A stretch of 54,207 bases of DNA, from positions 1 to 54,207 of the forward strand of contig JAUXVN010000075.1 in the NCBI GenBank assembly GCA_030684555.1, written 5' to 3'. Positions 1-7,579 of the stretch are shown one piece after another. Position 1 is the first letter of the stretch. The number at the start of each line of letters is the position of its first letter. Below the pieces are notes generated by a model. It was not told the origin of the DNA. It worked only from the letters and a program-made list of their open reading frames with translations, and did no database searches. Source of the stretch: Ignavibacteria bacterium. Its GTDB lineage: Bacteria; Bacteroidota; Ignavibacteria; Ignavibacteriales; Ignavibacteriaceae. A program made the position numbers and the translations under genes.

Positions 1-93
1 ATGATAAACGAGAATACAAAAGAATATAAAATCAAAAACAACATTAAATAGCTTTCTGAAAAAACGAACTTTTTCTAAAGTCTGCCAGTCGAT

Positions 94-720
94 TTATAAA
101 ATGCTGTTTTTAGAGATGCACTTAAGCTTAGCAGAATTGCCAGAAAGCCCGCGATGAAAATATGATAAAGCCCCGGCAAGAAGATCCGTAATTTGCAGCA
201 ATATAACTTCATGGGATCTTACTTGCTGAATTAGTTTAATTATGTTTTTTTCGAAATCATAATGACTATTCCTCAATACTTCAGTAAGTTTTTTTACCTT
301 TGATTGGCTTCGAGTATCTTTTATATCAATATAAATGTTGTATGAGAATTCCGGGGAAAGAATAATTTTTAATAAATCAAAATACATTTTGTAATAGAAA
401 TCATCGTGAGTTTGAAAGAACGAAGCGTGATCGAGAATTGATTTATCCGGAACTATTAACGCTCTAAAATGAAGGTCGTCATCATCAAAGAAATAATTAA
501 TTATTTCCATATAAAAATCTAATTTCTGTTTTGAGACTTTATTCCATTTTATTTCAAAGGAGGACTTGAAGCCGTGTGCTAATTTTATTTCTTTTAGGCG
601 AATGAAAATCTCATCTTTTTTCTGTTCCGGGCACCACACTGCCCCTAGAATCATGGGACGTATACCATCATGCTCAAGATGGCAGCTTTCGTCGCAGTAT
701 ATATTAAATTCAGGTTTCAT
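94..720 (-). CDS. DUF3800 family protein
   Basis: 208 codons. The N-terminal IYCDES motif and the late QITDLLAGA motif (about residues 175-185) are the two hallmarks of DUF3800, a family with a predicted RNase H-like fold whose acidic residues are thought to bind metal; its members often sit in defence islands. It is the last gene of the minus-strand hsd operon, 27 nt after a 54-codon ORF. The frame stays open after the TAA at 94-96 for about 31 further codons to the window edge, so the stop may be premature, or the native C-terminus may simply end here. The substrate is unknown; a role as a nuclease effector of the neighbouring RM-like operon is inference. Confidence 0.8.
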   Translation of the reverse strand: MKPEFNIYCDESCHLEHDGIRPMILGAVWCPEQKKDEIFIRLKEIKLAHGFKSSFEIKWNKVSKQKLDFYMEIINYFFDDDDLHFRALIVPDKSILDHASFFQTHDDFYYKMYFDLLKIILSPEFSYNIYIDIKDTRSQSKVKKLTEVLRNSHYDFEKNIIKLIQQVRSHEVILLQITDLLAGALSYFHRGLSGNSAKLKCISKNSIL

Positions 721-747
721 ATTTCTTGCTATTTTTTAAAGTAAGTA

Positions 748-912
748 TTATTTTTGTACCACAAGAACACCTCCAAGAATAACTCTCTTGGACCAACGCA
801 CCGGAAACGGTGCGTTTCGCTTTTTAAACAGACCACTTGGATTAAGCCAACCGAGAGATTGAAGTTGCTCGATGGCGAAGTATCGTATTTGGTCTTTAGT
901 TATCGGCTTCAT
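748..912 (-). CDS. small hypothetical protein, 54 aa
   Basis: An ATG two nucleotides after the stop of the upstream nuclease gene opens a 54-codon frame starting MKPITKDQIRYFAIEQLQ and ending GGVLVVQK. The tight spacing suggests translational coupling within the operon. The frame runs through a perfect 9-bp hairpin (795-816), which is unusual for a real coding region and could instead mean an RNA element or a palindrome insertion. No family is recognised. The start resembles the short helical N-termini of restriction-associated proteins, but this is only an impression. Confidence 0.4.
   Translation of the reverse strand: MKPITKDQIRYFAIEQLQSLGWLNPSGLFKKRNAPFPVRWSKRVILGGVLVVQK
795..825. terminator. 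perfect hairpin with GAAA loop
   Basis: Arms 795-803 and 808-816 pair perfectly over 9 bp around the loop GAAA, a GNRA tetraloop. On the plus strand a run of five T follows at 821-825, the shape of a Rho-independent terminator. On the minus strand, the direction of the operon, the hairpin lies inside the 54-codon ORF and has no U tract, so it may act as an RNA structure or a processing signal there. Confidence 0.45.
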
Positions 913-914
913 AA

Positions 915-2165
915 TTATTTTAATTCTATTGTAATATCAGATTTATCAGGAATATTAAATAGTAAAATAGTTAGGATTAATTCTTTTTCATCGTCATCTT
1001 TATGATGAAATACAAATCTGAAACCAGTATCAATCTTGTAAGGTAGTTGTTTAATGTAGTAAGGATGAGATTTTACGTTCTCGGGGATTTGTTTTAAGAC
1101 ATTGGTAAAATCTTTATTCTTATTAAAAACAAGTATTGCGGTTTTCGTATCGCGCCAACTAATATAACCTAATAGCTGCGTTATTGTATCTAATAATACT
1201 TTCTCGCCTTTCCAGAATTTGCATTCAGCTATAAAAATGTTTTTATTTTTTTCTCTAATTAAGATGTCTGTCTTGCCTTCATAATTGAATGTTTCACCAG
1301 ATGCAGCACCCTCAAATTGAGAATTCAGTACCATCAAAAAATGATCTCGTATTTCTTCCTCTTTCAGTTTGGAAAAAGTTTTTGGACTTCTTTCCATTGT
1401 CAATGACATATTCGTAATTGTTGTGAGAATATCTTCGTAAGCCGATAAATCAAGGACGGGATATGGAGGTAAATTCGGATGTTTAATTGGTGGAAGAGAT
1501 GGAATTATTTTTTTCTTTATGGTAGGGACATTATAATTTTTAGGAATGTTTTCGCGTCTGCGAAGTGGATAACCCAAATTGTTTATTAGCGAAATATTTT
1601 TGTTGAGTTTTTCTTTTCGTTGATCAATAAGACTTTTTATCTTGTCTTTTAATGAGTTATTAAATCCGGACAGATCTTTGTTAATCCAGCCTAAACATTG
1701 AAGTATGTTAGAAACAGTACTATTATATGATGTTTTTATTTTTTCATCAGCATAATCAAGCGTATCAATTGAAATCAGAATTTCAGTATCTCTAACATCT
1801 CCATAGGGTAAAAGTGATGAGTAAGTAGAAGCTCTGCAAAAGAAAAGAGTTTTATCGCCGGTATAAGGAATAAAGTAACTTATTCTGTTGCCTTTAATAT
1901 AACAAGGTTGACTTCTATCTCTAATTGCTCTTGACCAATCATTTCTTACATCAATATCAACTTCCGAGTGTTCGATTGTAATATTTTCTAAATCTAATGA
2001 TAAAGGAATAATCTCATACAGAGATGAAAAATACTCTACTAATTCAGTTCCATCAGAGTTGAAGATTCGATTTTGGTCCAAATTATTTATTTCATTAGAC
2101 ATTTTTTTCTCGTGTTCTAAAATCATACTTGAGAGGTCATATTTATAGAACAAAATTTCTTTCAT
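915..2165 (-). CDS. PD-(D/E)XK nuclease-like protein in hsd operon
   Basis: 416 residues. The C-terminal third contains GKTDILIRE followed by NIFIAECKFWKG: Asp300, then Glu314-Cys-Lys316, the D-x13-ExK pattern of the restriction endonuclease-like superfamily. The first 250 residues match nothing I recognise; a proline-rich linker (PSLPPIKHPNLPPYP) lies near residues 220-240. The start ATG is 2 nt after the hsdS stop, so the two genes are almost certainly co-transcribed and coupled. No intact hsdR is visible, so this gene is a candidate cleavage subunit or independent effector of the locus. That role is inferred from position; the nuclease fold is well supported by the motif. Confidence 0.75.
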   Translation of the reverse strand: MKEILFYKYDLSSMILEHEKKMSNEINNLDQNRIFNSDGTELVEYFSSLYEIIPLSLDLENITIEHSEVDIDVRNDWSRAIRDRSQPCYIKGNRISYFIPYTGDKTLFFCRASTYSSLLPYGDVRDTEILISIDTLDYADEKIKTSYNSTVSNILQCLGWINKDLSGFNNSLKDKIKSLIDQRKEKLNKNISLINNLGYPLRRRENIPKNYNVPTIKKKIIPSLPPIKHPNLPPYPVLDLSAYEDILTTITNMSLTMERSPKTFSKLKEEEIRDHFLMVLNSQFEGAASGETFNYEGKTDILIREKNKNIFIAECKFWKGEKVLLDTITQLLGYISWRDTKTAILVFNKNKDFTNVLKQIPENVKSHPYYIKQLPYKIDTGFRFVFHHKDDDEKELILTILLFNIPDKSDITIELK

Positions 2166-2167
2166 TT

Positions 2168-3349
2168 TTAATTTACTCTCACTTTCCCACTCATCAACTT
2201 GGGTAAAAGAGTTTCGCGAAGTTGTATGAGTGTACGGATTTGTAAATTATTTCCACTTTTCTTTTTCCAATAGTCATTAACAATTTTTGAAAATGTAACA
2301 ACCTTATATTCTGGTGGTAATTTGAATACCGGTCTTTGCAGCCCATCAATCGCAAGCATGTTTACTGTTGACCCATTCGTTGCACTAATAATTTGTTCTC
2401 TAACTGATGGAGTCATGAGCAAGTAATAAATGAACTCTCTTGATAAATAAGTATGTTCCAATAATGCAAGTTTATAAAGATGTTGACTAAATAAACCCTC
2501 TTTCCCATAGTAATCCGGAACAATTGCGGGAAATCCGATTAAACGGAATTCGTGTCCTTGCTCTGTATTTGTTACTATTATGTCTCCATAACTTACAAGA
2601 TGCCTGTCTCTATACTCACCATTATAAAATTTAATTCCTTCATACTTATATCCCCCACCTTCATAAACGGAATTAAGGTTATGCATTGGTAAACCAACAT
2701 CTATCAAAGTTAAACCACTTCCTTTATAGCTTAACCCACGAAAGATTTCAATGTGTTGATCGAGTGTAGTGCTTTCCCAATTTTCTTCAATTTCTTCCAC
2801 AAACCATTGCCTAAAAAGAGTTTCTGCGAGTTGTTCTAAGGTTTTGTTTTGGCGGTGGAGTAAATCTATTTTGTCGTCTAAGCTGGAAAGGATTGATGCG
2901 ATAGCGCATTGTTCATTTTGATCTGTTGGTAATTTCCATTCAGTATCTTTCAGGAAATTCCAGTCTGCTCTTGGCATATGGGTTCCGCCTTCACCACTAT
3001 TTGCTGTATCAACAAAATCCCAATTTGCTAAAAAATAAAAAAGATAACTTTGGTCAATTCCTTTCTTAGCGCGAAAAACCCAAATATCAGTTGAGCAAAT
3101 TCCGTCAAATTGCGGCTTCACAACTTTTCTAAAGTATGGCCGAAGTTTACCAAACAAAACATCATTTGCTTTGAATAAAAATTTGTTACTAGTAACATCA
3201 GACGAAACTCCAATCGAATTCAATCTCAAGGTCCCTTGTTCTATATGTTCGAGTCCAATATAAACATACTCATCACTGCCATTAGGATTGTGAGTAGTCT
3301 TAATGGGCTCCGTAATTTCTTCTAATTTATATTCTTTCCACTCACTCAT
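2168..3349 (-). CDS. hsdS: Type I RM specificity subunit HsdS
   Basis: 393 residues with two target recognition domains, each followed by the long helical spacer. The first half ends with QNEQCAIASILSSLDDKIDLLHRQN and LFRQWF, classic HsdS conserved-region features; the second ends LRETLLPKLMSGKVRVN. HsdS sets the bipartite DNA target and holds two HsdM subunits. Length is normal and no frameshift is visible. It is separated from hsdM by the ORF6N gene and a PIN toxin pair. A run of ten A (plus-strand T at 3355-3364) lies just before the start codon and could slip. Confidence 0.93.
   Translation of the reverse strand: MSEWKEYKLEEITEPIKTTHNPNGSDEYVYIGLEHIEQGTLRLNSIGVSSDVTSNKFLFKANDVLFGKLRPYFRKVVKPQFDGICSTDIWVFRAKKGIDQSYLFYFLANWDFVDTANSGEGGTHMPRADWNFLKDTEWKLPTDQNEQCAIASILSSLDDKIDLLHRQNKTLEQLAETLFRQWFVEEIEENWESTTLDQHIEIFRGLSYKGSGLTLIDVGLPMHNLNSVYEGGGYKYEGIKFYNGEYRDRHLVSYGDIIVTNTEQGHEFRLIGFPAIVPDYYGKEGLFSQHLYKLALLEHTYLSREFIYYLLMTPSVREQIISATNGSTVNMLAIDGLQRPVFKLPPEYKVVTFSKIVNDYWKKKSGNNLQIRTLIQLRETLLPKLMSGKVRVN
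3335..3348 (-). repeat. direct repeat copy at hsdS start
   Basis: The 14 bases TGAGTGAGTGGAAA (minus strand), which form the hsdS start, occur again at 4858-4871 over the ORF6N stop codon. The two copies bracket the PIN/antitoxin pair exactly. Confidence 0.6.
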
Positions 3350-3390
3350 AAGGGTTTTTTTTTTATCACAATAGTTATCATATTCAAAGA

Positions 3391-3843
3391 CTATTTACTT
3401 TCATATTTGATCAACTTAATCCACTTAGGGCTGAGGTGGTCAAATTCGCTGTCATTTGTAAGAAGCGTTGCATCGGCAACACTTGCCAGAGCAGCAATCC
3501 AAAGATCATTTTGCCCGATACCAACGGAGCGACCTAACTTTTCAGTCGGATGAATATTTTTACTATAGTTTGATAAATTGGCAAATGCCGCTAATAATTT
3601 CTGATCGTTTTGAGAGATGTCAATTATCAATGCATTATCGAGAAGGGATTTTAACCTTAGCTTTTTATCATCATTCCAGTTTAACCTTTGTACAAATCCT
3701 TCAAGTTCTCCTAATGTTACAACTGAAATCAATATCATCACATCTGGTGAAGTGAGCTGATTTTCTTCTTCGATTTTTTGGTATATCTTATTTGATCTTG
3801 AATAATGCAGAATTACACTTGTGTCAAGTACAAATCGTTTCAT
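3391..3843 (-). CDS. PIN domain protein, VapC-like toxin
   Basis: 150 residues beginning MKRFVLDTSVIL, the first PIN acidic motif (Asp7). A central TLGELEGF supplies the Glu, and NDLWIAALASVADATLLTNDSEF supplies the later Asp residues of the metal site. PIN domains of this type are Mg-dependent RNases; VapC toxins cut tRNA or rRNA. The start codon overlaps the stop of the upstream 309-codon gene by one base (TGATG), so the two are translationally coupled like a toxin-antitoxin pair. The target RNA cannot be predicted. Confidence 0.85.
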   Translation of the reverse strand: MKRFVLDTSVILHYSRSNKIYQKIEEENQLTSPDVMILISVVTLGELEGFVQRLNWNDDKKLRLKSLLDNALIIDISQNDQKLLAAFANLSNYSKNIHPTEKLGRSVGIGQNDLWIAALASVADATLLTNDSEFDHLSPKWIKLIKYESK

Positions 3844-4772
3844 CAGTCAAGTTCCTTCAACAGTTGTTCGAATTCTTCATCAGATTCGTCTCCAGGCCAT
3901 TTACCTATAATCTTCGACAATGAATTTTTGTTTTTCCCTTCTTTTAAATGAAATAGAATCTGTTGCTCGGTTGTCATTGCAATAGGTCTTCTAGAAAATA
4001 TTTTATCGCTCTTTCCCGGTTCAAAAAATTCAAGAATTTCTACAAAAGATAAATGACCACTCGGTTTAAAGTGTCCAATTCCATTTATGGTTATTTCCTT
4101 ACCCATGAAATTTACAATCTGATCTATAATGGAATTATCCTTGATAAATGAGTTTACATTTCCATCAGAAGTAATTAGAACAAGTTTACCTTTAGAATAC
4201 TTCATCTCATCAAGTTTTCCATTAATGATTACTTTACTGGGGGCTGGAATACTATCTTCAAGGCTCTCAATTTTTTTAAAATCTTCTTTTTTAATCTCAA
4301 TTTCCGGAATAGAACTACGGTTTGATAACGAGAACACTTCTTTGTTTGTAACAAAATTCTTTTTGAATTTTAATAGAGACTTCAAAAGTGGTTTATCCAG
4401 GTTATCCTTATCACCGTCTTCCTTCAATGCAGCGCTAAAAGATTGAATTACTAGAGCCATCGGAGTTAATTTCAACAATTCTTCAGTAGGCTTAAATAAG
4501 TTGTATTGAATGTCTTTTAATGATTTTTCAAAAGTGTCGCAATCAATAGTAATCAAAGATTCGCTTCTTGATGGGGTAGTAAAATTACTTAATCTAATTT
4601 CCAGCGCTTGCTTTATTATTTTGCTGGGTGTTAATTCACTAAATCCGCCTAATCTTAGCATTAATGACTTAGTAGCAATATCCTTTGTATTTTGAGTTAT
4701 CTGATTGAATCTGTCAAACTCTATTAAACCATCCTTCTCCAGTTCACCCTTTATTTTTATATCATAATTCAT
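3843..4772 (-). CDS. putative antitoxin partner of PIN protein
   Basis: 309 residues, no domain recognised with confidence. The last 25 residues contain GKWPGDESDEEFEQLLKELD, an acidic, tryptophan-containing tail resembling the toxin-binding tails of VapB-type antitoxins. The rest is a mixed alpha/beta sequence much longer than normal VapB (70-90 aa) with no obvious DNA-binding N-terminus. A strong AAGGAG Shine-Dalgarno lies about 13 nt before the ATG. The one-base overlap with the PIN gene, order antitoxin then toxin, and the tail all suggest an antitoxin. The family itself is unknown to me. Confidence 0.55.
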   Translation of the reverse strand: MNYDIKIKGELEKDGLIEFDRFNQITQNTKDIATKSLMLRLGGFSELTPSKIIKQALEIRLSNFTTPSRSESLITIDCDTFEKSLKDIQYNLFKPTEELLKLTPMALVIQSFSAALKEDGDKDNLDKPLLKSLLKFKKNFVTNKEVFSLSNRSSIPEIEIKKEDFKKIESLEDSIPAPSKVIINGKLDEMKYSKGKLVLITSDGNVNSFIKDNSIIDQIVNFMGKEITINGIGHFKPSGHLSFVEILEFFEPGKSDKIFSRRPIAMTTEQQILFHLKEGKNKNSLSKIIGKWPGDESDEEFEQLLKELD

Positions 4773-4857
4773 TTTTCTCTTCTCCTTCCATCAATAAGTA
4801 AAATAAAAGCATTCTCTAAGTCAAAATTACTATTTTCTTAATCAAAACTTAATTCTA

Positions 4858-4871
4858 TTTCCACTCACTCA
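4858..4871 (-). repeat. direct repeat, vestige of hsdS 5' end
   Basis: TGAGTGAGTGGAAA, matching the start of hsdS at 3335-3348. Here it overlaps the TGA of the ORF6N gene. The simplest reading is that hsdS once followed the ORF6N gene directly and that the PIN pair was inserted between them with duplication of the junction. Confidence 0.55.
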
Positions 4872-5813
4872 AATTTTTTTATCGTTCAACATTTTTAGAA
4901 TCATAAATGCAGACTTATCGAATTTAGAAAATGCAAACCATTTTTTGCCAAGGTCTTTAAGAGAAGCGCCGATATGATAAACATCTTCATTATCAATTAT
5001 CATAAATCTATCGTGGGAGTCTGAAAATTCTTTTATTTCAACTGCCGGATACTGGGCGTTAAATTTGTTAAGGTCAAGCGCTAACTCTTTAGTTATTTTC
5101 TTTGTAAGGATAGTAACCGCAACATTCTTTTTTCTTTTGGTAAACAAATCCAATACGGTATCATCAATGTAGTTATCAATTAGAAGGATAGACTTTTCGG
5201 CTTTTCTGATAAGCCAAGAAACAAATTTATGTGCGTCAAAAATTTGCCCATCGAAAAAGATTCCTTGTTTGGGTTCAAGCTGGTTACTCTGCATTTCATT
5301 AAAAACTTTTTCAAACTTTTCATCTATTTCCATTTCATGTTTAAGCTGACGCTTTTCAACAGTATCAATCCTTTGAAAGAGTTGGGCGTTGTTGATAATA
5401 AACTTACGCATAGCAACGAACGCGCCAATAATTTGGATGCTCATTTTAACGGCGGTTTCACTCCGCAGAACACCGGAAAGCATGGCAACACCTTGTTCGG
5501 TGAAAACGTAAGGTAAGTATCTTCTACCGCCTTTTTTAATTGAGGTCGCAATTTGCGACCTCAAACCTGGTTGCTTGGAAGTCACAATTTGTGACTTCCA
5601 ATTTTCAAATTCATCATCTGAAAGACGGAACATGAATTCTTCGGGAAATCTTTCAATATTTCTACTTACTTGTTCGTTTAGTCTTTTAGTATTGACTCCA
5701 TAAAACTCAGCTAAATCGTTATCAAACATAACTTGAGCATTGCGAATAGTGTAAATTTTCCGCTGGATAGCGGTGGAATCAGGAACAACTATTTTATTAT
5801 TTGATTCGTTCAT
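4869..5813 (-). CDS. ORF6N domain protein with PLD-like C-terminus
   Basis: 314 residues. Residues about 15-125 are an ORF6N domain (AQVMFDNDLAEFYGVNTKRL, then YLPYVFTEQGVAMLSGVLRS), a phage-type DNA-binding module. A coiled-coil-like helix follows. Residues about 190-310 look like a phospholipase D-like fold: ILLIDNYIDDTVLDLF, then SHDRFMIIDNEDVYHIGAS, which keeps the His and Asp but has Arg where HKD has Lys. Such genes are frequent inside type I RM loci. The SQIVTS motif is duplicated (KSQIVTS and LRSQIATS), and at DNA level each copy is a near-perfect palindrome. Co-directional with hsdM and likely in the same operon. Confidence 0.82.
   Translation of the reverse strand: MNESNNKIVVPDSTAIQRKIYTIRNAQVMFDNDLAEFYGVNTKRLNEQVSRNIERFPEEFMFRLSDDEFENWKSQIVTSKQPGLRSQIATSIKKGGRRYLPYVFTEQGVAMLSGVLRSETAVKMSIQIIGAFVAMRKFIINNAQLFQRIDTVEKRQLKHEMEIDEKFEKVFNEMQSNQLEPKQGIFFDGQIFDAHKFVSWLIRKAEKSILLIDNYIDDTVLDLFTKRKKNVAVTILTKKITKELALDLNKFNAQYPAVEIKEFSDSHDRFMIIDNEDVYHIGASLKDLGKKWFAFSKFDKSAFMILKMLNDKKI
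5541..5601. repeat. two intragenic palindromes in ORF6N gene
   Basis: Palindrome at 5541-5563 (11-bp perfect arms, 1-nt centre) and palindrome at 5575-5601 (13-bp perfect arms, 1-nt centre). Both share the core TCRCAA-W-TTGYGA. They encode the repeated peptides LRSQIATS and KSQIVTS at about residues 71-91. Centre-to-centre spacing is 36 bp. Confidence 0.85.
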
Positions 5814-5832
5814 AATGTTTATAAGTTTAATG

Positions 5833-5887
5833 AGGTCACAAATTGTGACCTTAAAGAATTTTTTGATATCGCAATTTGCGACATCAA
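5833..5887. promoter_or_regulatory. paired palindromes upstream of ORF6N gene
   Basis: Palindrome at 5833-5851 (9-bp perfect arms) and palindrome at 5863-5887 (12-bp arms, one mismatch), centres 33 bp apart. They repeat the core found inside the ORF6N gene. Read on the minus strand they form a 21-codon ORF (start 5884) containing SQIAIS and LRSQFVTS, which ends 5 nt before the ORF6N ATG. Position and symmetry suit an operator or leader; a copied gene segment is the other reading. Confidence 0.6.
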
Positions 5888-5891
5888 ATTC

Positions 5892-7529
5892 TCACAATTT
5901 TATTTTAGATAGATTTTGAATAATCTTTTTATTCAGTTCGTCTTCTTCCGAAAGCTGTTTTTCTAATTCGGTTTTTAATGATGTAAAGCGTTCAACAAAA
6001 TTGAAATCATCTTCAGCATCGGGTAAACCAACGTATCTGCCGGGAGTAAGAACGTAATTTAGTTTTCTAACTTCTTCAATGGTTGCGGATTTGCAAAAGC
6101 CGGGGATGTCTTGATACCCAACCAACTCATCGGGCAAATTTTTACTCACTCCTAAATCCCCTCCCGAGAGGGGACTTTTTGAACGCCAGGTGTGGTAGGT
6201 GTTGGCAATTCTGGTAATGTCTTCTTCGCTGAGATCACGGTTTCTTCTGTTTACTAAATAACCAAGGTTACGGGCATCAATAAAGAGGATTTCGTTAGCC
6301 CTCACCCGACCTCTCCCAAAGGGAGAGGAGATATTTCTATCTCGACTTAGGAACCAAAGGCAAGCGGGAATTTGTGTGTTGAGAAATAGTTTTGTCGGAA
6401 GGTTAACAATGCAATCGATCAATCCTTTTTCAATTAATGCTTTTCTTATTTCGCCTTCTGTATTTGTCTGTGTGGTAAGGGAGCCTTTCGAGAGGACGAA
6501 TCCGGCTTGTCCGGTTGGTGCAAGATGATAGAGGAAGTGCATGATCCATGCGTAGTTTGCATTACCGGATGGAGGGATAAGATTCTCGCCAAGTATTTTC
6601 CAGCGCGCATCGTTTTTTAATAATTCACCGGACCAGTCGCTATCATTAAACGGGGGATTAGCTAAAACATAATCGGCTTTTAAATCTTTGTGGGCGTTAT
6701 TTAGAAAGCTTCCTTCGTTATTCCATTTTACGTTTGTGCTGTCGATACCGCGAATTGACAAGTTCATTTTTGCCAAGCGCCAGGTGGTCTGGTTGCTTTC
6801 TTGTCCAAAGATTGAAATTCTATCAACCGGATTCAACACACCCCCAACCCCTCTCGAGAGGGGAGATTTTTTATAATGGTCTGTGTGCGCTTTAATAAAT
6901 TTTTCGCTTTGCACAAACATACCGCCGCTGCCGCAACATGGATCAAATACTCTTCCTTCGTAAGGTTCGAGCATTTCAACCAACAATCTTACAACACTTG
7001 AAGGAGTATAGAACTGCCCACCTTTCTTTCCTTCAGCAAGAGCAAACTCTCCGAGAAAATATTCATACACTTTACCGAGAACATCTTTGCTTTGCGCTTC
7101 TTTGGTACCAAGGACTGCGGTTCCGATTAAATTTATTAAACCTCCGACGGTTGCTTTATCTAATTTTTCTTGAGCAAAAACTTTTGGAAGAACTCCTTTT
7201 AGGGAAGGATTGTCTTTTTCGATAGCATCCATCGCATCGTCAACATCTTTACCAATTGTTGGTAATGCCGCTCTGCCTTGTATCCATTTCCACCGTGCTG
7301 AGGGGGGAACATAAAAAACTTTCTCGGCAGTGTATTCGTTTTTGTCTTCGGGATCAGCGCCTTCACTTTTTTGTTCTAATAATTTTTGATAAAGTTCTTC
7401 GTGAGCATCGGAAATGTATTTGAGGAAGATTAGACCTAATACAACATGTTTGTATTCTGCGGCGTCCATATTCTTGCGGAGTTTATCGGCAGTTTGCCAG
7501 AGTGTTTTTGCGAGTTCCTGGTTATCCAT
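5892..7529 (-). CDS. hsdM: Type I RM methyltransferase HsdM
   Basis: 545 residues. An N-terminal HsdM helical domain ([31 protein letters not shown]) precedes an N6-adenine methyltransferase domain with SAM motif [11 protein letters not shown] near residue 196 and catalytic NPPF near 290. C-terminal [19 protein letters not shown] and PGRYVG are typical. The enzyme methylates adenine in the HsdS target. Three peptides that look foreign to the family (around 220-235, 398-410 and 448-465) each coincide with a GC-rich hairpin in the DNA and keep the frame, so the protein is longer than usual but apparently intact. First visible gene of the operon. Confidence 0.95.
   Translation of the reverse strand: MDNQELAKTLWQTADKLRKNMDAAEYKHVVLGLIFLKYISDAHEELYQKLLEQKSEGADPEDKNEYTAEKVFYVPPSARWKWIQGRAALPTIGKDVDDAMDAIEKDNPSLKGVLPKVFAQEKLDKATVGGLINLIGTAVLGTKEAQSKDVLGKVYEYFLGEFALAEGKKGGQFYTPSSVVRLLVEMLEPYEGRVFDPCCGSGGMFVQSEKFIKAHTDHYKKSPLSRGVGGVLNPVDRISIFGQESNQTTWRLAKMNLSIRGIDSTNVKWNNEGSFLNNAHKDLKADYVLANPPFNDSDWSGELLKNDARWKILGENLIPPSGNANYAWIMHFLYHLAPTGQAGFVLSKGSLTTQTNTEGEIRKALIEKGLIDCIVNLPTKLFLNTQIPACLWFLSRDRNISSPFGRGRVRANEILFIDARNLGYLVNRRNRDLSEEDITRIANTYHTWRSKSPLSGGDLGVSKNLPDELVGYQDIPGFCKSATIEEVRKLNYVLTPGRYVGLPDAEDDFNFVERFTSLKTELEKQLSEEDELNKKIIQNLSKIKL
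6157..6174. repeat. in-frame palindromic insert A in hsdM
   Basis: Arms TCCCCTC and GAGGGGA around CCGA. It encodes [12 protein letters not shown] near residue 452, in a place where related HsdM proteins run directly from the YH-WR helix to the [10 protein letters not shown] motif. Confidence 0.7.
6310..6328. repeat. in-frame palindromic insert B in hsdM
   Basis: Arms CCTCTCCC and GGGAGAGG around AAA, with a CCCTCACCCGA flank. It encodes [12 protein letters not shown] near residue 401, just before the conserved [11 protein letters not shown] segment. Confidence 0.7.
6848..6863. repeat. in-frame palindromic insert C in hsdM
   Basis: Perfect 16-bp palindrome CCCCTCTCGAGAGGGG. It encodes [15 protein letters not shown] near residues 219-233, just before the conserved [19 protein letters not shown] segment. 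Its peptide and flanks resemble insert A. Confidence 0.75.
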
Positions 7530-7579
7530 GTGTTATAAACTTATTTGATAGCGAATAAAATTCATTGTTATAGTTTCAA

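Noticed and set aside
754-1005. Plus-strand open frame of 83 codons
   Set aside because: It runs antisense to the 54-codon ORF and the nuclease gene end and contains no family-like sequence.
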